A DNA stretch of 21,181 nucleotides from Chara braunii (GCA_003427395.1 BFEA01000033.1:4261199-4282379); one strand, 5' to 3'. Positions 1 through 8,543 are shown, counted from the stretch's first letter. Numbers and translations are program-made. The notes: generated from the sequence alone by a model not told the origin.

Positions 1-87
1 TCACATCGAAATTCTTTACCAAATTTTAAAAAAAAATGTAAATAAAAAAATAATTATTTTATTGTATTTTATTTTTGTATTTCTTTT

Positions 88-103
88 TTGCCCGGCCGGG
101 CAA
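88..103. repeat. 16-bp perfect GC-rich palindrome
   Basis: TTGCCCGGCCGGGCAA reads the same on both strands. It sits directly after an A/T-only tract and is followed by GGACCCGGACC. Similar GGACCC/GGGTCC inverted repeats recur near 20.78-20.83 kb, again next to AT-rich DNA. Function unknown; it may be the edge of a repeat. Confidence 0.7.
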
Positions 104-440
104 GTGGACCCGGACCACTCTGGTAGCCTAGGATTATTCACTTTTATCTCTGTCCCTTGCCCCTCCGCTTTCTTCTTTTTCCTTTCCTGAATGCTCTAGT
201 GTTTTGCTCCTCCTGTTTGTATAATAATTATTAAATAATACCAAGTTGCACTGCTGTCGACTCGACTCGACTGCATTTGCCTAGTGCCCATCGACACGGA
301 CAGCTTTGACTCCCTTTGAGGACTAGAAAGGCATCGGCGGTCCTCAACTTGAACTTCAGAGCTCTGCAATGATTCTGCATCCGATTCATCATTATGATCA
401 TACTGATGTTATTTGTCATGTCATATACGTGTGTACTATG

Positions 441-620
441 AGACATGTTGAATCTGTTGATGATCATTCGTCTGAGTCGCTTTTGGAAAGTTAACGTACT
501 AAATGAGAGATTATGAGACATTCTCCACATCATCGTGTTAAATCTGTTGATGATCGTTCGTCTGAGTGGCTTTTGAGGAAAGTTAACACAAATGAGAGAC
601 TTCCTTGACATCGTCCGTGT
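441..620. repeat. 90-bp tandem duplication, two copies
   Basis: The motif AATCTGTTGATGATC starts at 451 and again at 541. It is followed in both copies by TTCGTCTGAGT, then CTTTTG, AAAGTTAAC and AAATGAGAGA, with small indels. The period is 90 bp and the copies are roughly 80% identical by eye. There is no evidence that it is coding. Confidence 0.8.
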
Positions 621-665
621 GTGTGTTGAAGCGGGATCAACTCCATGATTCGGGGGAATTAAATT

Positions 666-712
666 TCCCAATTGTCAAAAAAATAAAATAAAAATAAAAA
701 ATCCCAATTGTC
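666..712. repeat. A-rich tract flanked by perfect 11-bp direct repeats
   Basis: TCCCAATTGTC occurs at 666-676 and again at 702-712. The 25 bases between them (677-701) are only A and T, in an A(n)TA(n) pattern typical of retroposon tails. The layout is target-site duplication, tail, target-site duplication, with no body left, so this could be an extreme 5'-truncated LINE or SINE insertion on the plus strand. Replication slippage around the A-tract is the alternative. Confidence 0.55.
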
Positions 713-802
713 CATTTATAGGTGACAGCAAGGAACTCTCTGTTACTCTGTACGCAGTGCCAACTATCACGGGCTTCGATAATAGAGACAGTAATCATCA
801 CA

Positions 803-804
<2 letters not shown>

Positions 805-835
<31 letters not shown>
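805..835. repeat. Poly-T run (31 bases)
   Basis: There are 31 consecutive T bases. This could be the A-tail of a minus-strand retroposon, but I found no matching target-site duplication, so it is listed only as a homopolymer. The length in an assembly is unreliable. Confidence 0.8.
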
Positions 836-836
<1 letters not shown>

Positions 837-1220
837 GATTCACGATTGTTGACTTCTGCTGATGATGTTAACTTTTGTTTTTTTATCTACTTAAGGACCG
901 TCTTTCAAGCATCCTGATATCTAACTGGGGAAAATGCAATGTGTAGATTTCTCTTTTGCGGCGATATTCGCTGTCACTCTCGTTTTCTGTCTTCTCTCAA
1001 TGATATTGATAGCTGTACGGTTGTACCTCTGTTCAGCTTCAGTTCAATTTTTATCCTTGCACTGCCTGCAGTCGTACTTGAAGATTAACAGTGTCTTCAA
1101 ATCAGATTCTGTTTCCCGATCACTCGCAGTCATACTTGATGATTGCTGTGTCTCCAAATCTGTCCCCCATTCACTCAGCTTGTGTGTGTATCCCATTTTT
1201 TGCCTCACCCAGATTGGCCA

Positions 1221-1358
1221 ACCCCACCCCGTCCCCCCGCCCCTTTTCTCCTCCCCCCCCTCTCCCCCCCCTGTCTCTTATACACATCTAGATGTGTATA
1301 AGAGACAGACCCCACCCCGTCCCCCCGCCCCTTTTCTCCTCCCCCCCCTCTCCCCCCC
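1221..1358. repeat. Duplicated C-rich 50-mer around an adapter
   Basis: A 50-base C-rich segment at 1221-1270 is repeated without mismatch at 1309-1358. The 38-base transposon-end junction lies exactly between the copies. Because the copies abut an artificial sequence, the duplication is most simply an assembly product, not a native repeat. The open frames crossing this block, including frames that read through the adapter, should not be treated as genes. Confidence 0.9.
1271..1308. other. Head-to-head Tn5 mosaic ends (mate-pair junction adapter)
   Basis: Positions 1271-1289 read CTGTCTCTTATACACATCT and 1290-1308 read AGATGTGTATAAGAGACAG. These are the two orientations of the engineered 19-bp Tn5 mosaic end, placed back to back. 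That exact arrangement is the circularisation junction of Nextera-type mate-pair libraries. No transposase gene or other Tn5/IS50 sequence is present. Reading frames across it give the peptide pieces YTHLDVYKRQ and MCIRDR, which are characteristic of this adapter in translated sequence. It is an assembly artefact, not a mobile element of the organism. Confidence 0.97.
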
Positions 1359-1941
1359 CTCTCGGGGGCCCCTCATCCCCCCCCCTGGTGATTCGTATGA
1401 GCTATTGCATATTGATTTCAGTACGTTCAGTCTCTGATCTCTTCTATTTCATCGCTCCACGAGTTCGTTGTTGTACACTGCTTTTCACCTTAAGTTTTTA
1501 TTTTTGTTATTTTTGTTATTTTTGTTAAAGAAACAAACAAAAAAAAAAAGCAAGGGCGATGGCCTGGAGTCTGGAGATGTTCATGTCATTGTATGATTGC
1601 ACCAACCGGCTCCGTGTAATTCACAATTGTTTCTTTCCCTGTGTCCCTGCCTATTTTTGCTCAGTCATTTTGTTGAGTCTGAGTCTGAGTCATCGATGGT
1701 GTTATTGTGTGTACTAATGCCGCATTGCGCATACATTCTTTGTCAAACAGCACTGTACCACAACTTCCACAAGCACTTCAAAGTATTTCATTATCTCGAA
1801 TTTAATTTAGGCAACCAGTCCTCTTTGGCCTAAAAACTGCGATTATCATATCGTATAGTTCACCTATTTGCGACACCAGTCTCCTTGAAGTTCTTGCTTG
1901 ATGCCGGCAAAGCCACACTGGCTCTTCATGTTCGACTAGGA

Positions 1942-1962
1942 AAGAAGAAGAAGAAGAAGAAG
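1942..1962. repeat. (AAG)7 microsatellite
   Basis: Seven perfect AAG units. The same trinucleotide is expanded at 7.8-7.9 kb (as CTT) and at 12.27-12.37 kb, so this motif is common in the genome. Confidence 0.9.
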
Positions 1963-2478
1963 CGCACAAGATTGAACCAATGTCATCCTTCTCCATCTCC
2001 CCTGCATAGTCGTCTCCTCTTACAACAAAAAAGAAATACAGCAATAACTATTAACAAGTGTCACTGAATGAATGAACAAGAATGTTCAATCACTGTCCTA
2101 ATAAATTAATAATCCCTCGTACTGCCAGCACTCAAAGACCTCTCCTTTCGGCCTCACTCTCACTCCTGTCCTCGAGTGTTGCATCATCATATCTATCTGT
2201 GGAGGCTCATGCATATCCAGCACGGATGTTCAACGGACAGCACACCACCAGTTTACTTAAACAATGTCATGCTTCTCCTATCTTATCCTGCCATAGCCAC
2301 ACTGCCTGATGAAGTGCATGCCCAACGGGAGGTAACTTGAACCCAACAGGCCTGGGGCTTTCTGGATGGGATGCAGCGGCAACCAAGGAACTAGATGAAG
2401 GTCCAACTGTCTCAACATATTTGAAGGTAAGTCTCGCTTGTTGGTTTCCCACTTCTCTTCCTCATCCTCTGCCTGACC

Positions 2479-2553
2479 TTCATAGTTTAGCTTCATTGCT
2501 TCAGGTTCTTGTCCCCCTTCCTTCATAGCCTAGCTTCAGGTTCTTCTCCCCCT
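2479..2553. repeat. Short imperfect tandem duplication
   Basis: CTTCATAG..TAGCTTCA..GGTTCTT.TCCCCCT occurs twice in a row, starting near 2479 and near 2522. The first copy carries about 8 extra bases (TTGCTTCA). No coding sense is apparent. Confidence 0.6.
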
Positions 2554-2906
2554 AGTACGTATATAGCCTAGGCCTACACTCTTCTGCTACTCCATAGCCA
2601 TGGAGGTCTTCTTCCTTACATTCATGTCCTCTTTTAAACCCAGGAGCGCCGCCTAACCCTCGCTCAGGCCAGAGCAGCAGCACGACTGCTGGGTGAATGC
2701 CTGCCAGTGGGCTACTCATCACACAGAATGACATACTCATGACTCTTCAAGTTTAGTCTCCAGTACCTCTACCCGAGCACTCTCAGGCTGAGCCTCTACC
2801 GGTGCAACCGACCAGATGAGGAAAGACATCGTGGCTCTGAACCTACTAACCTGATACTTACCTACATTCAGGATCTGGAGAATCATGACCTACCCTCTTC
2901 CCCGGA

Positions 2907-2983
2907 ACATAACGCACCCTAAAAATGAATGTATACAAGCTATATTTCCGGCCAGATGTAGCCAAAATAAGGGTGCGTTGTGT
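2907..2983. repeat. 14-bp inverted repeat, 13/14 paired
   Basis: ACATAACGCACCCT at 2907-2920 pairs with AGGGTGCGTTGTGT at 2970-2983. One position is a G-T pair and the loop is 49 bases. It may be a small foldback or chance. It lies in a stretch with no recognised gene. Confidence 0.5.
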
Positions 2984-3884
2984 TTGGGGGAAGACGGTAG
3001 TACTTGGAAGCTACCGGACCGTTCTAGGCCTACCCAAGTTGCTGGAAAATGCCACAGCTTCCCTCTCAAATTCTACTTTTGTCCTTCAAGAAGTTCAAGT
3101 TGTTCATCCTTGAATTTCCTGTAAGTCCGCCCAGCATCTAATTTCAGTATTATATATGTTTACTCTTCTACCCCTCCCGGGACACAGAGAACACTCTGAC
3201 AGCAGGAGAACAGAGTTGCCTCATGCACACAGCGAGCATCACATAGAGTCTCAGGCGCACAGGCAATACGGCAAACCATGTTCAGACCCGGGAATCTCAA
3301 CAACTCTAGTAGGTCCTCAATTGCAAAGAGGGGTTGGAGGACCCTTGAAGGGGTGGGTTACAATTTTCTAGATTAAATTTGTGGATAGTGAAACTGCTGT
3401 CTAGGATGCCCAGGGGCAGCATCCTGAAAGACCGTGTTGTACTACCTTCTTCCTTCCAATATAACGTACGGTCATTTGCAGGCGAGGCAAGATTATAGGC
3501 CGTGGCTAGCTTCTAGCGTACTAGAATGTGTACCATAGTAGGGTGAGGGTAGGTTCTCTAGTCCTTGCAGAAAAATGAAGTTGTCGCCACAAGGAAGTTT
3601 CGGGGCTCGGGGAAGGCCCGGGAGTGCGATGGGGAGGAAGAGGTGGGCCCAGCGGGCCAGCGGGAAAGGGCAAATGGACTGTTGCTTTGCCCGCTGGTTC
3701 AGTCCGTGCATGTGAAAACAGGTGCTCGGACGAGACAGCCTCAGCTGCTGAGAAAAAAAAAGAAAACTGGAACACAAGTTCATGATGGCAAAACGTCGGC
3801 CGCATGGTGGGCATGCAGTATAGGAGGGCATAAAGCCCTCAAACTTGAGGAAAACCGGCAAAAAAGCTCGCCATGGGAAACTTT

Positions 3885-4067
3885 GCAGTGAATCAGGATC
3901 ATTTAGTTTTCCATTTTGCATTCGTCTGCATCTGCGCTTATGCTGTGACTGGGCGCAGAAAAGTGAAGTACTTGGCAGTGATTCATGATTTAGTTTTCCG
4001 TTTTTCATTGCTCTGTATGTGCACCCATTCTGAGACTCCATTCGGGCGCAGGAAAGTGAACTGCTCC
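3885..4067. repeat. About 90-bp imperfect tandem duplication
   Basis: GCAGTGA.TCA.GAT..TTTAGTTTTCC starts at 3885 and again at 3975. Both copies end with GGGCGCAG.AAAGTGAA (about 3946 and 4043). A frame on the minus strand carries the duplicated peptide MKNGKLN / MQNGKLN, which simply reflects the DNA duplication. Confidence 0.75.
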
Positions 4068-4400
4068 TGCCTTGTCCACAGGCCAAAAACAAAAAAAGAA
4101 AAAAGAAGAAAGGAAAAAAGAAAGAACAGAGTTACTGTTTCTGAGCGACTGCCCGTTGAGCGGCGTTGAATCGGCGTTGAGGACACATTATACTGCTGTG
4201 AGAATCTGCACATGTATTAGGACGAGGAAATGTGCGGTATTCAGTTGCACTATGAATGGTTTGGTTGAGCATTTGGCAGGAGAGCTGTCAGAAGACAACC
4301 GAGATGCCCTAAGATCTTGCACAACGGATCTCGTGTGGAGCACCAAGGTCCTCTGTTTTTCATTATTATCAAGTATAATAAATTTAATAATTCATGATAA

Positions 4401-4443
4401 GGCACCTGCATCTGGCAGCCAAAATGTGCTAGATGCAGGTGCC
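4401..4443. repeat. Strong hairpin, 17-bp stem and 9-base loop
   Basis: GGCACCTGCATCT at 4401-4413 is the exact reverse complement of AGATGCAGGTGCC at 4431-4443. Pairing continues inward for four more pairs (one G-U) to 4417/4427, leaving the loop GCCAAAATG. The stem is longer than chance would readily give. It could be a foldback repeat or part of a small-RNA precursor; there is no T-run after it to suggest a Pol III terminator. Confidence 0.75.
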
Positions 4444-4515
4444 ATCTCCTGTGTCAACGAGAAAACACCCGCTTCCTTTTCGTTCCGTCTTCTGGCTGCA
4501 GGTGCAGCACAGAGG

Positions 4516-4533
4516 CCGGTACCGGTACCGGTA
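4516..4533. repeat. (CCGGTA)3 hexanucleotide repeat
   Basis: Three perfect CCGGTA units. The array is rich in the palindromes GGTACC and ACCGGT. It has no visible function. Confidence 0.85.
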
Positions 4534-4689
4534 CTGCCCTCTATTTTCCAAGAGCTGGTACTGTTAGCTTTCAGGCTCGGTAAAACTCAAAATTCAGGCT
4601 CGTCCATTTAGGCCTGGGTGTACTGGTGGTTTAAGACGGGTAGCACGATATTAATTGTATCTTACCCTCCTTAGGAATTGTACCAATCT

Positions 4690-4800
4690 ACCGTAGGGAG
4701 GGGTAGCCTTTAACAGTATAATTCTACGCAACACGATTTGAACTCTTGACCTGTTTATCGAGAGCTACAAGCCTGTAGCCACCAGGAGCTGCAGGCACCC
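4690..4800 (-). repeat. tRNA-like SINE fragment (A and B boxes)
   Basis: On the minus strand TGGCTACAGG (4781-4772) resembles a Pol III A box. GAGTTCAAATCG (4745-4734), about 37 bases downstream, resembles a B box (consensus GGTTCGANTCC). The upstream GGTGGCTACAGG and downstream GGTCAAGAGTTCAAAT follow the order seen in tRNA-derived SINE heads. The stems do not pair well enough for a working tRNA. The element ends are not defined. Confidence 0.4.
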
Positions 4801-4840
4801 TGCAGGGCAACACCCTTCGGTGAAATTTCCTCTATGTTGT

Positions 4841-4884
4841 TGCTGTTGCCACTATTTGCTGTTGCTGTTGCCACTATTTGCTGT
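4841..4884. repeat. 22-bp tandem repeat, two copies
   Basis: TGCTGTTGCCACTATTTGCT occurs at 4841 and at 4863 with a 22-bp period, inside a TGTTGC/TTTGC-rich tract extending to about 4960. Confidence 0.8.
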
Positions 4885-5270
4885 TTGCCGTTCTCTATAT
4901 GCTGTGAGATGTGACTCAGATGTTTGATGCTTGTTGTTTGCTGTTTGGCATTTGCTGTCATTACTGTCAGATGCAGTCAGCCTTTTCTGTGTGTTGGCGA
5001 TCGTTGACAGTCTGAGAGTTATTTCAGCATTTGAGAACTTGAAGTCTACGACTGCATCATCCAGCCTTGAGGTATATTACCTGAAATCGAACAGGAACGC
5101 AACTGGTGCTCTGAGTTGGACTAGAATTCGTGACGGTTGTATTCCGTGCCGTGGACCGAAACTTGAAGTGCGAGTTGCTCAACTACCATCGCTTTGCATC
5201 GAAAAAGAACCTACCATAAGATGAACGTTTGATCGGAAGACACTTGATCATTTGCCTTTGTTGCTTGCCG

Positions 5271-5340
5271 CTGTAACATTCTTGGAGTCGCATTGTGCCA
5301 AAACACTGTAATATTCTTGAAGTCACATATTGCCAAAGGC
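5271..5340. repeat. 35-bp tandem repeat just before the TRAF-like gene
   Basis: Two 35-bp units (5271-5305 and 5306-5340) share CTGTAA.ATTCTTG.AGTC.CAT..TGCCAAA. The second unit ends seven bases before the ATG at 5348, so the duplication lies in the presumed 5' untranslated leader. A third partial start, CGCTGTCATGG, forms the start-codon context. Confidence 0.8.
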
Positions 5341-5347
5341 CGCTGTC

Positions 5348-6379
5348 ATGGCGGGCGCTCCTCATCTACAAGAAACTCTCCTTGCTGAAGATTTGTTGGA
5401 AGCCTCTCAGGCTGTTGGAATCAGTACTTCAGGGAGATATCTGAGGTGTCATAATCATCCTCATGACCCGTCCTTGACGTTTGATCGTACTGGTGTCCCG
5501 GGAAGCCCGATTCAACGCCCTCCTCGTCGTCGAGAGCTTTTGACAGTGGCGGTCCCGGCAACTTACATATGCTCAGTTTGCGACGATCTGCTGGACAACC
5601 CAGTGATGATAAAACCTTGCGGTCATGAAGTATGCGACAAATGTTTTGCGTCAGTGGGTCTGTTGTGCTCCGTTCCCGGCTGTGGGAGATCGGTCATGGG
5701 CAAACTGATGTCCGGGTACAACAAGACGAAACAGGCGATAAGTGAGATGAAGATTCGCTGTTTTCATGGTGTATCGTATGATGTTAAGGAAGGGCGGTTC
5801 AGGAAGCTGTCGGTCTCGGCATCTGCAGACACCGGTGACAGGTATTGCAAGGTAGAGCTGCGGTTCACTGAGCTCGAGGCTCATGCACAAAACTGCCCCT
5901 ACATGGCTGTCGAGTGCGAGAATGCCCGCGTAGGTTGCAGAGAACTCGTCCTTCGAAAGGATCAAGGAATCCACTCGAAGACTTGCCAATGGCGACAAGT
6001 CGTTTGCGACGTTTGCCACGCTTTGGTGTCATATGTGTCGTTGCAAGAACACAAACTCACAGCCTGCTGGGAGGCGCCTATCGCATGTAAGAACGAACGA
6101 TTCGGATGCACAGTCCAAGGGACCCGCCGCTCAATCGGGGAGCATGAACAATCTTGTGTCTTCGGTAAAGCTGAGGTGCAGGCTCTGGTTTTGGGCATCG
6201 AGGAACAGAGGCTGTATTTCAAGGACGTCTTGTCCGAGGAGAGAAGCAGGGCTAACAGTTTGAGGTTGGCCATTGAAGAACAACATCGTGAACTGGATAC
6301 CCTGAATCAACACTGTAACAGAATGAGGGCATTAGCACAGGTGGGTGGAGGGGTGTGGCCAGCATTCCAAGCTTACTAG
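5348..6379 (+). CDS. RING and TRAF-type zinc finger protein, putative E3 ubiquitin ligase
   Basis: A 343-residue open frame from the first ATG (context GTCATGGCG, good for eukaryotes). The frame is open a little further upstream but has no earlier ATG. Residues 75-112 form a RING finger: C75-x2-C78-x12-C91-x-H93-x2-C96-x2-C99-x7-C107-x4-C112. The last pair is spaced by four, where two is usual. Residues 167-270 carry TRAF-type fingers: C190/C197/H209/C213, C220/C223/H235/C240 and C247/C254/H266/C270, preceded by H179/C183. Residues 274-330 are charged and helical, likely a coiled coil for self-association. There is no MATH/TRAF-C domain in this frame. By family, RING plus TRAF fingers implies ubiquitin transfer in the cytoplasm; the substrate is unknown. 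After codon 331 the sequence reads CAG|GTGGGT, a good splice donor, so the last 12 codons may be intron read-through. No signal peptide or membrane segment is seen. Confidence 0.82.
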   Translation: MAGAPHLQETLLAEDLLEASQAVGISTSGRYLRCHNHPHDPSLTFDRTGVPGSPIQRPPRRRELLTVAVPATYICSVCDDLLDNPVMIKPCGHEVCDKCFASVGLLCSVPGCGRSVMGKLMSGYNKTKQAISEMKIRCFHGVSYDVKEGRFRKLSVSASADTGDRYCKVELRFTELEAHAQNCPYMAVECENARVGCRELVLRKDQGIHSKTCQWRQVVCDVCHALVSYVSLQEHKLTACWEAPIACKNERFGCTVQGTRRSIGEHEQSCVFGKAEVQALVLGIEEQRLYFKDVLSEERSRANSLRLAIEEQHRELDTLNQHCNRMRALAQVGGGVWPAFQAY

Positions 6380-7700
6380 TAGAACTTCTGAAGGCGGCGA
6401 CTAAGATAAGATTCCAGCCTCGCTTGCGTCCGTAGTGTGTCCTGTTCGAAAGAAGAAACAGCCACTTGGGACTTGAGAGGATCGTGTCATCGGTTCGCAA
6501 AGGGCTGATCTAATCTCCTCAAAACAACACGTCAGCTGAATTGCAAGATCTCAGTTCAGAATGATAATCAGACGACAAGCACGCTGCTTCCAAATGATGG
6601 TGTCCACTGTCCTCCTGTTGGCATAGGATAAATTCAATTTGGTGGTTTGCAACTGCTTACCCGAACGCTGACCTTGTGATTCGGAGGTGATTTGTCATTT
6701 GGGACTGGCAGCGAGAATACCCACGTCTGTTTTTGGAAAGCACAGACGAAGATGAGACTCGGTCTGTTTTTTATGTTGGGTTGAACAATCTTGTCTTGTC
6801 TTTTCCGAAGGACGGACACAAGCTGTTAAGTCAGACGCAAGGTGAGTCCGTTTTGGCGATCGTTGGCTATAAGTGGTTCCCATGGCGAATATGCGCAAGT
6901 CAATAATGACATTGCTTTCTGTACCGGCAGTATTGGCACTGGTTGAGGGTTGTCACCTGGAGACTATGAACACGATGTAATAATTCAACTCAAGCTGTTG
7001 ACGCAAGTACAAGATGAATGGCCAGCTTGCCTGCTCTTTTTATTGTGCCTATGAGCTAGTGAGGCGAGAATTCAAAGTGTGAGTGCAAGGTGGATGCCTG
7101 GTGGAGGATCCGCTCCCCTTTGTCTGCCCACTCTTCAGCGGGTAGAACGTCGATGTATTATTCTGTGAAGTGAAATTCTCCTTCCCCTCCACCTCCCGAG
7201 TTCCTCCCTTCAGGCTTGCGCTCTCCCACGAAGTTGCTGGCATCTGAACCGCAAGATAACTGACTGTCATTCCTCTGCTGGGCTTAGCACCGAAGTTAGC
7301 GGAGCTTTCAGACACGGTCCTCAGACATGAGCTCCGGCTGTGACATTCTCCGTGCATGGCTGACATTTGCCGTGCTGGAGCAAGCTGAGCTGTCACAAGT
7401 GGGACAAAGGTATAGAGAGAGGGAGTGCTGATTACCCTCGTAAAGGGTATCATAATGATGGAAAATAGTCCGCAAACGATCTGCAGATATTTTTTCGATT
7501 GCGGGTTCCATTGTTGCACAACCAACGGTCGGCAGGACTCTGACTGGTATGTGTACACACGCCTGTAGAACGAGTCTGTATGACTAATTGGTACCTAGTG
7601 GTTGGTTTGCATCAACAGGCCTTCTGCTAAGCCAACCAGTATTGAGCTAAGGACATTACTAGCCTACCCCCAGCACGATGATCGGGCAGGTCTCCATTAC
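6380..7700. other. No independent gene; possible 3' exons of the TRAF-like gene
   Basis: I recognise no domain here. Donor-like CAAG|GTGAGT at 6841/6842 and acceptor-like TTTCCGAAG at 6810 and ACCGGCAG at 6931 could define two small exons (6811-6841 and 6932-6981). Joined to the CAG at 6340 in phase, they would add a short tail ending in TAA at 6979. This is weak, because splice-like sites are common. The minus-strand frames at 7049-7558 lack recognisable features. Confidence 0.3.
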
Positions 7701-7798
7701 ATCATCATCATAATCATCGTATCGTCATTGTTATCATTATCATTATCATCATCATCATGCCTTTCAAATCTGCAACCTTCTTCTTCTTCTTCTTCTTC

Positions 7799-7842
<44 letters not shown>

Positions 7843-8037
7843 GCGTTTCTTCTTCGTCTTCCTCTTCTTGCATTTCTTGTTCTTGTTCTTCTTCTTCTTC
7901 TTCTTCTTCTTCTTCTTCTTCTTCTTCTTCTTCTTCTTCTTCTTCAGTTAATACAAGTCATCATTCATCATCATTCATCATCATTCATCATCATTCATCA
8001 TCGTCCATCATCGTCCATCATCATCCATTGTCATCCA
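7701..8037. repeat. Compound microsatellite (CAT)n-(CTT)n-(ATT)n-(CTT)n-(CATCATTCAT)n
   Basis: In order: CAT/ATC-type units at 7701-7758; pure TTC units at 7778-7800; pure ATT units at 7801-7842; interrupted CTT units to about 7885; pure TTC units to about 7945; then a minisatellite of ATCATTCATC units at 7957-8000, decaying to CGTCCATCAT units by 8037. The frames across it (poly-Ser, poly-Tyr or poly-Phe) are trivial translations of the repeat, not genes. Confidence 0.95.
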
Positions 8038-8117
8038 TGTGGCAGTGCTTCCATTTGGAGGTTTGATCAAACGTCTGTACTCCCCCCCTACCCTCTTCTG
8101 GGGAATGTCAATTCCGT

Positions 8118-8543
8118 GGGGCTTGCTCCACCACTCAATTTTGCAAAATCAAGAGTGATTGTGTCGGTCCACTTCGTTCTCGATTCTGTGCCAGTAGAAA
8201 AATTGACTGTCAGTGATCGAGAGGACTCTAGAAACACGAGAGCACTCCTGCAAAAACGGTTATATATAGTGTAGGTCGGTCAGCCAGCTCTCAACCAGTC
8301 CACAAAAACCGCGAGTAGACCTCATTGACAAGTCTTGATGGAGAGCTGCAATGGATTCGACAGTGGTCCAAAATCGATACTAGTAAGGTCAAGATTCTGT
8401 GGAATCGAGAATGGTGGAGAGTCGATCTGGTTTCTCTTGAATTTCAATGTCTGACAGTTCTCTAGGAGAGAGAGAGAGAGTCCCTACCGAGGCTACCGAT
8501 CCTCAATTTTTGCGTCGAATCGAGATTGGTGGAGCGGGCCCCC
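8118..8543. mobile_element. Possible foldback / MITE-like element
   Basis: The left end GGGGCttGCTCCACCA (8118-8133) matches the reverse complement of the right end, GGGGCccGCTCCACCA (about 8542-8527), with two mismatches. The similarity continues weakly inward (TC..ATT..GCAAAA on both sides). Inside, GAATCGAGAATGGTGGAG (about 8402-8419) and its inverted relatives near 8131 and 8170-8190 repeat the terminal motif. The element would be about 426 bp with no coding frame, as in non-autonomous DNA transposons. A CCGT flank is possible on both sides but too short to prove a target duplication. A TATA-like TATATATA lies near 8261-8268. Confidence 0.35.

Larger units (their letters stand above)
1..930. 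other. AT-rich gene-free stretch
   Basis: No open frame here has recognisable protein features. The first 90 bases are A/T homopolymer-rich. The rest contains a 16-bp palindrome, a 90-bp tandem duplication, an A-rich insertion and a 31-base T run, each listed separately. A short inverted repeat TTGAGGAC/GTCCTCAA lies at about 316-347. The open frames on the minus strand are low in complexity and cross the repeats, so I do not call them genes. Confidence 0.6.
1360..4700. other. Gene-poor stretch with simple repeats
   Basis: I recognise no protein or RNA gene here. There is an (AAG)7 run at 1942-1962 and several short tandem duplications, listed separately. Two short segments look more protein-like than the rest. 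One is about 2650-2740 on plus, Ala/Arg/Leu-rich. The other is about 4252-4347 on plus, beginning MNGLVEHLAGELSED and ending in a splice-donor-like AAG|GT. Neither matches a family I know. The longest minus-strand frame (3493-4092) runs through a tandem repeat and shows no domain. Confidence 0.5.

Noticed and set aside
1271-1308. A genuine Tn5/IS50 insertion
   Set aside because: Only the engineered 19-bp mosaic ends are present, back to back and with no transposase or cargo. The arrangement is that of a library adapter.
934-1528. Pro-rich open frames on the plus strand
   Set aside because: They read through the C-rich duplicated block and the adapter, so their sequence is artificial and of low complexity.
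3493-4092. 199-codon minus-strand frame
   Set aside because: It has no recognisable domain, crosses a tandem DNA duplication and has no coding-like features beyond its length.
4072-4611. 179-codon plus-strand frame
   Set aside because: It starts in a Lys-coding A-rich tract and runs through the 4401-4443 hairpin and the CCGGTA repeat. Only a short middle part looks protein-like.
7049-7558. 169-codon minus-strand frame
   Set aside because: No motif, family resemblance or clear start context. Treated as chance.
7957-8037. A CRISPR array
   Set aside because: The repeats are short head-to-tail units with no unique spacers, and the context is eukaryotic.
7602-8066. Frames giving poly-Ser, poly-Tyr or poly-Phe
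   Set aside because: They are direct translations of the compound microsatellite.
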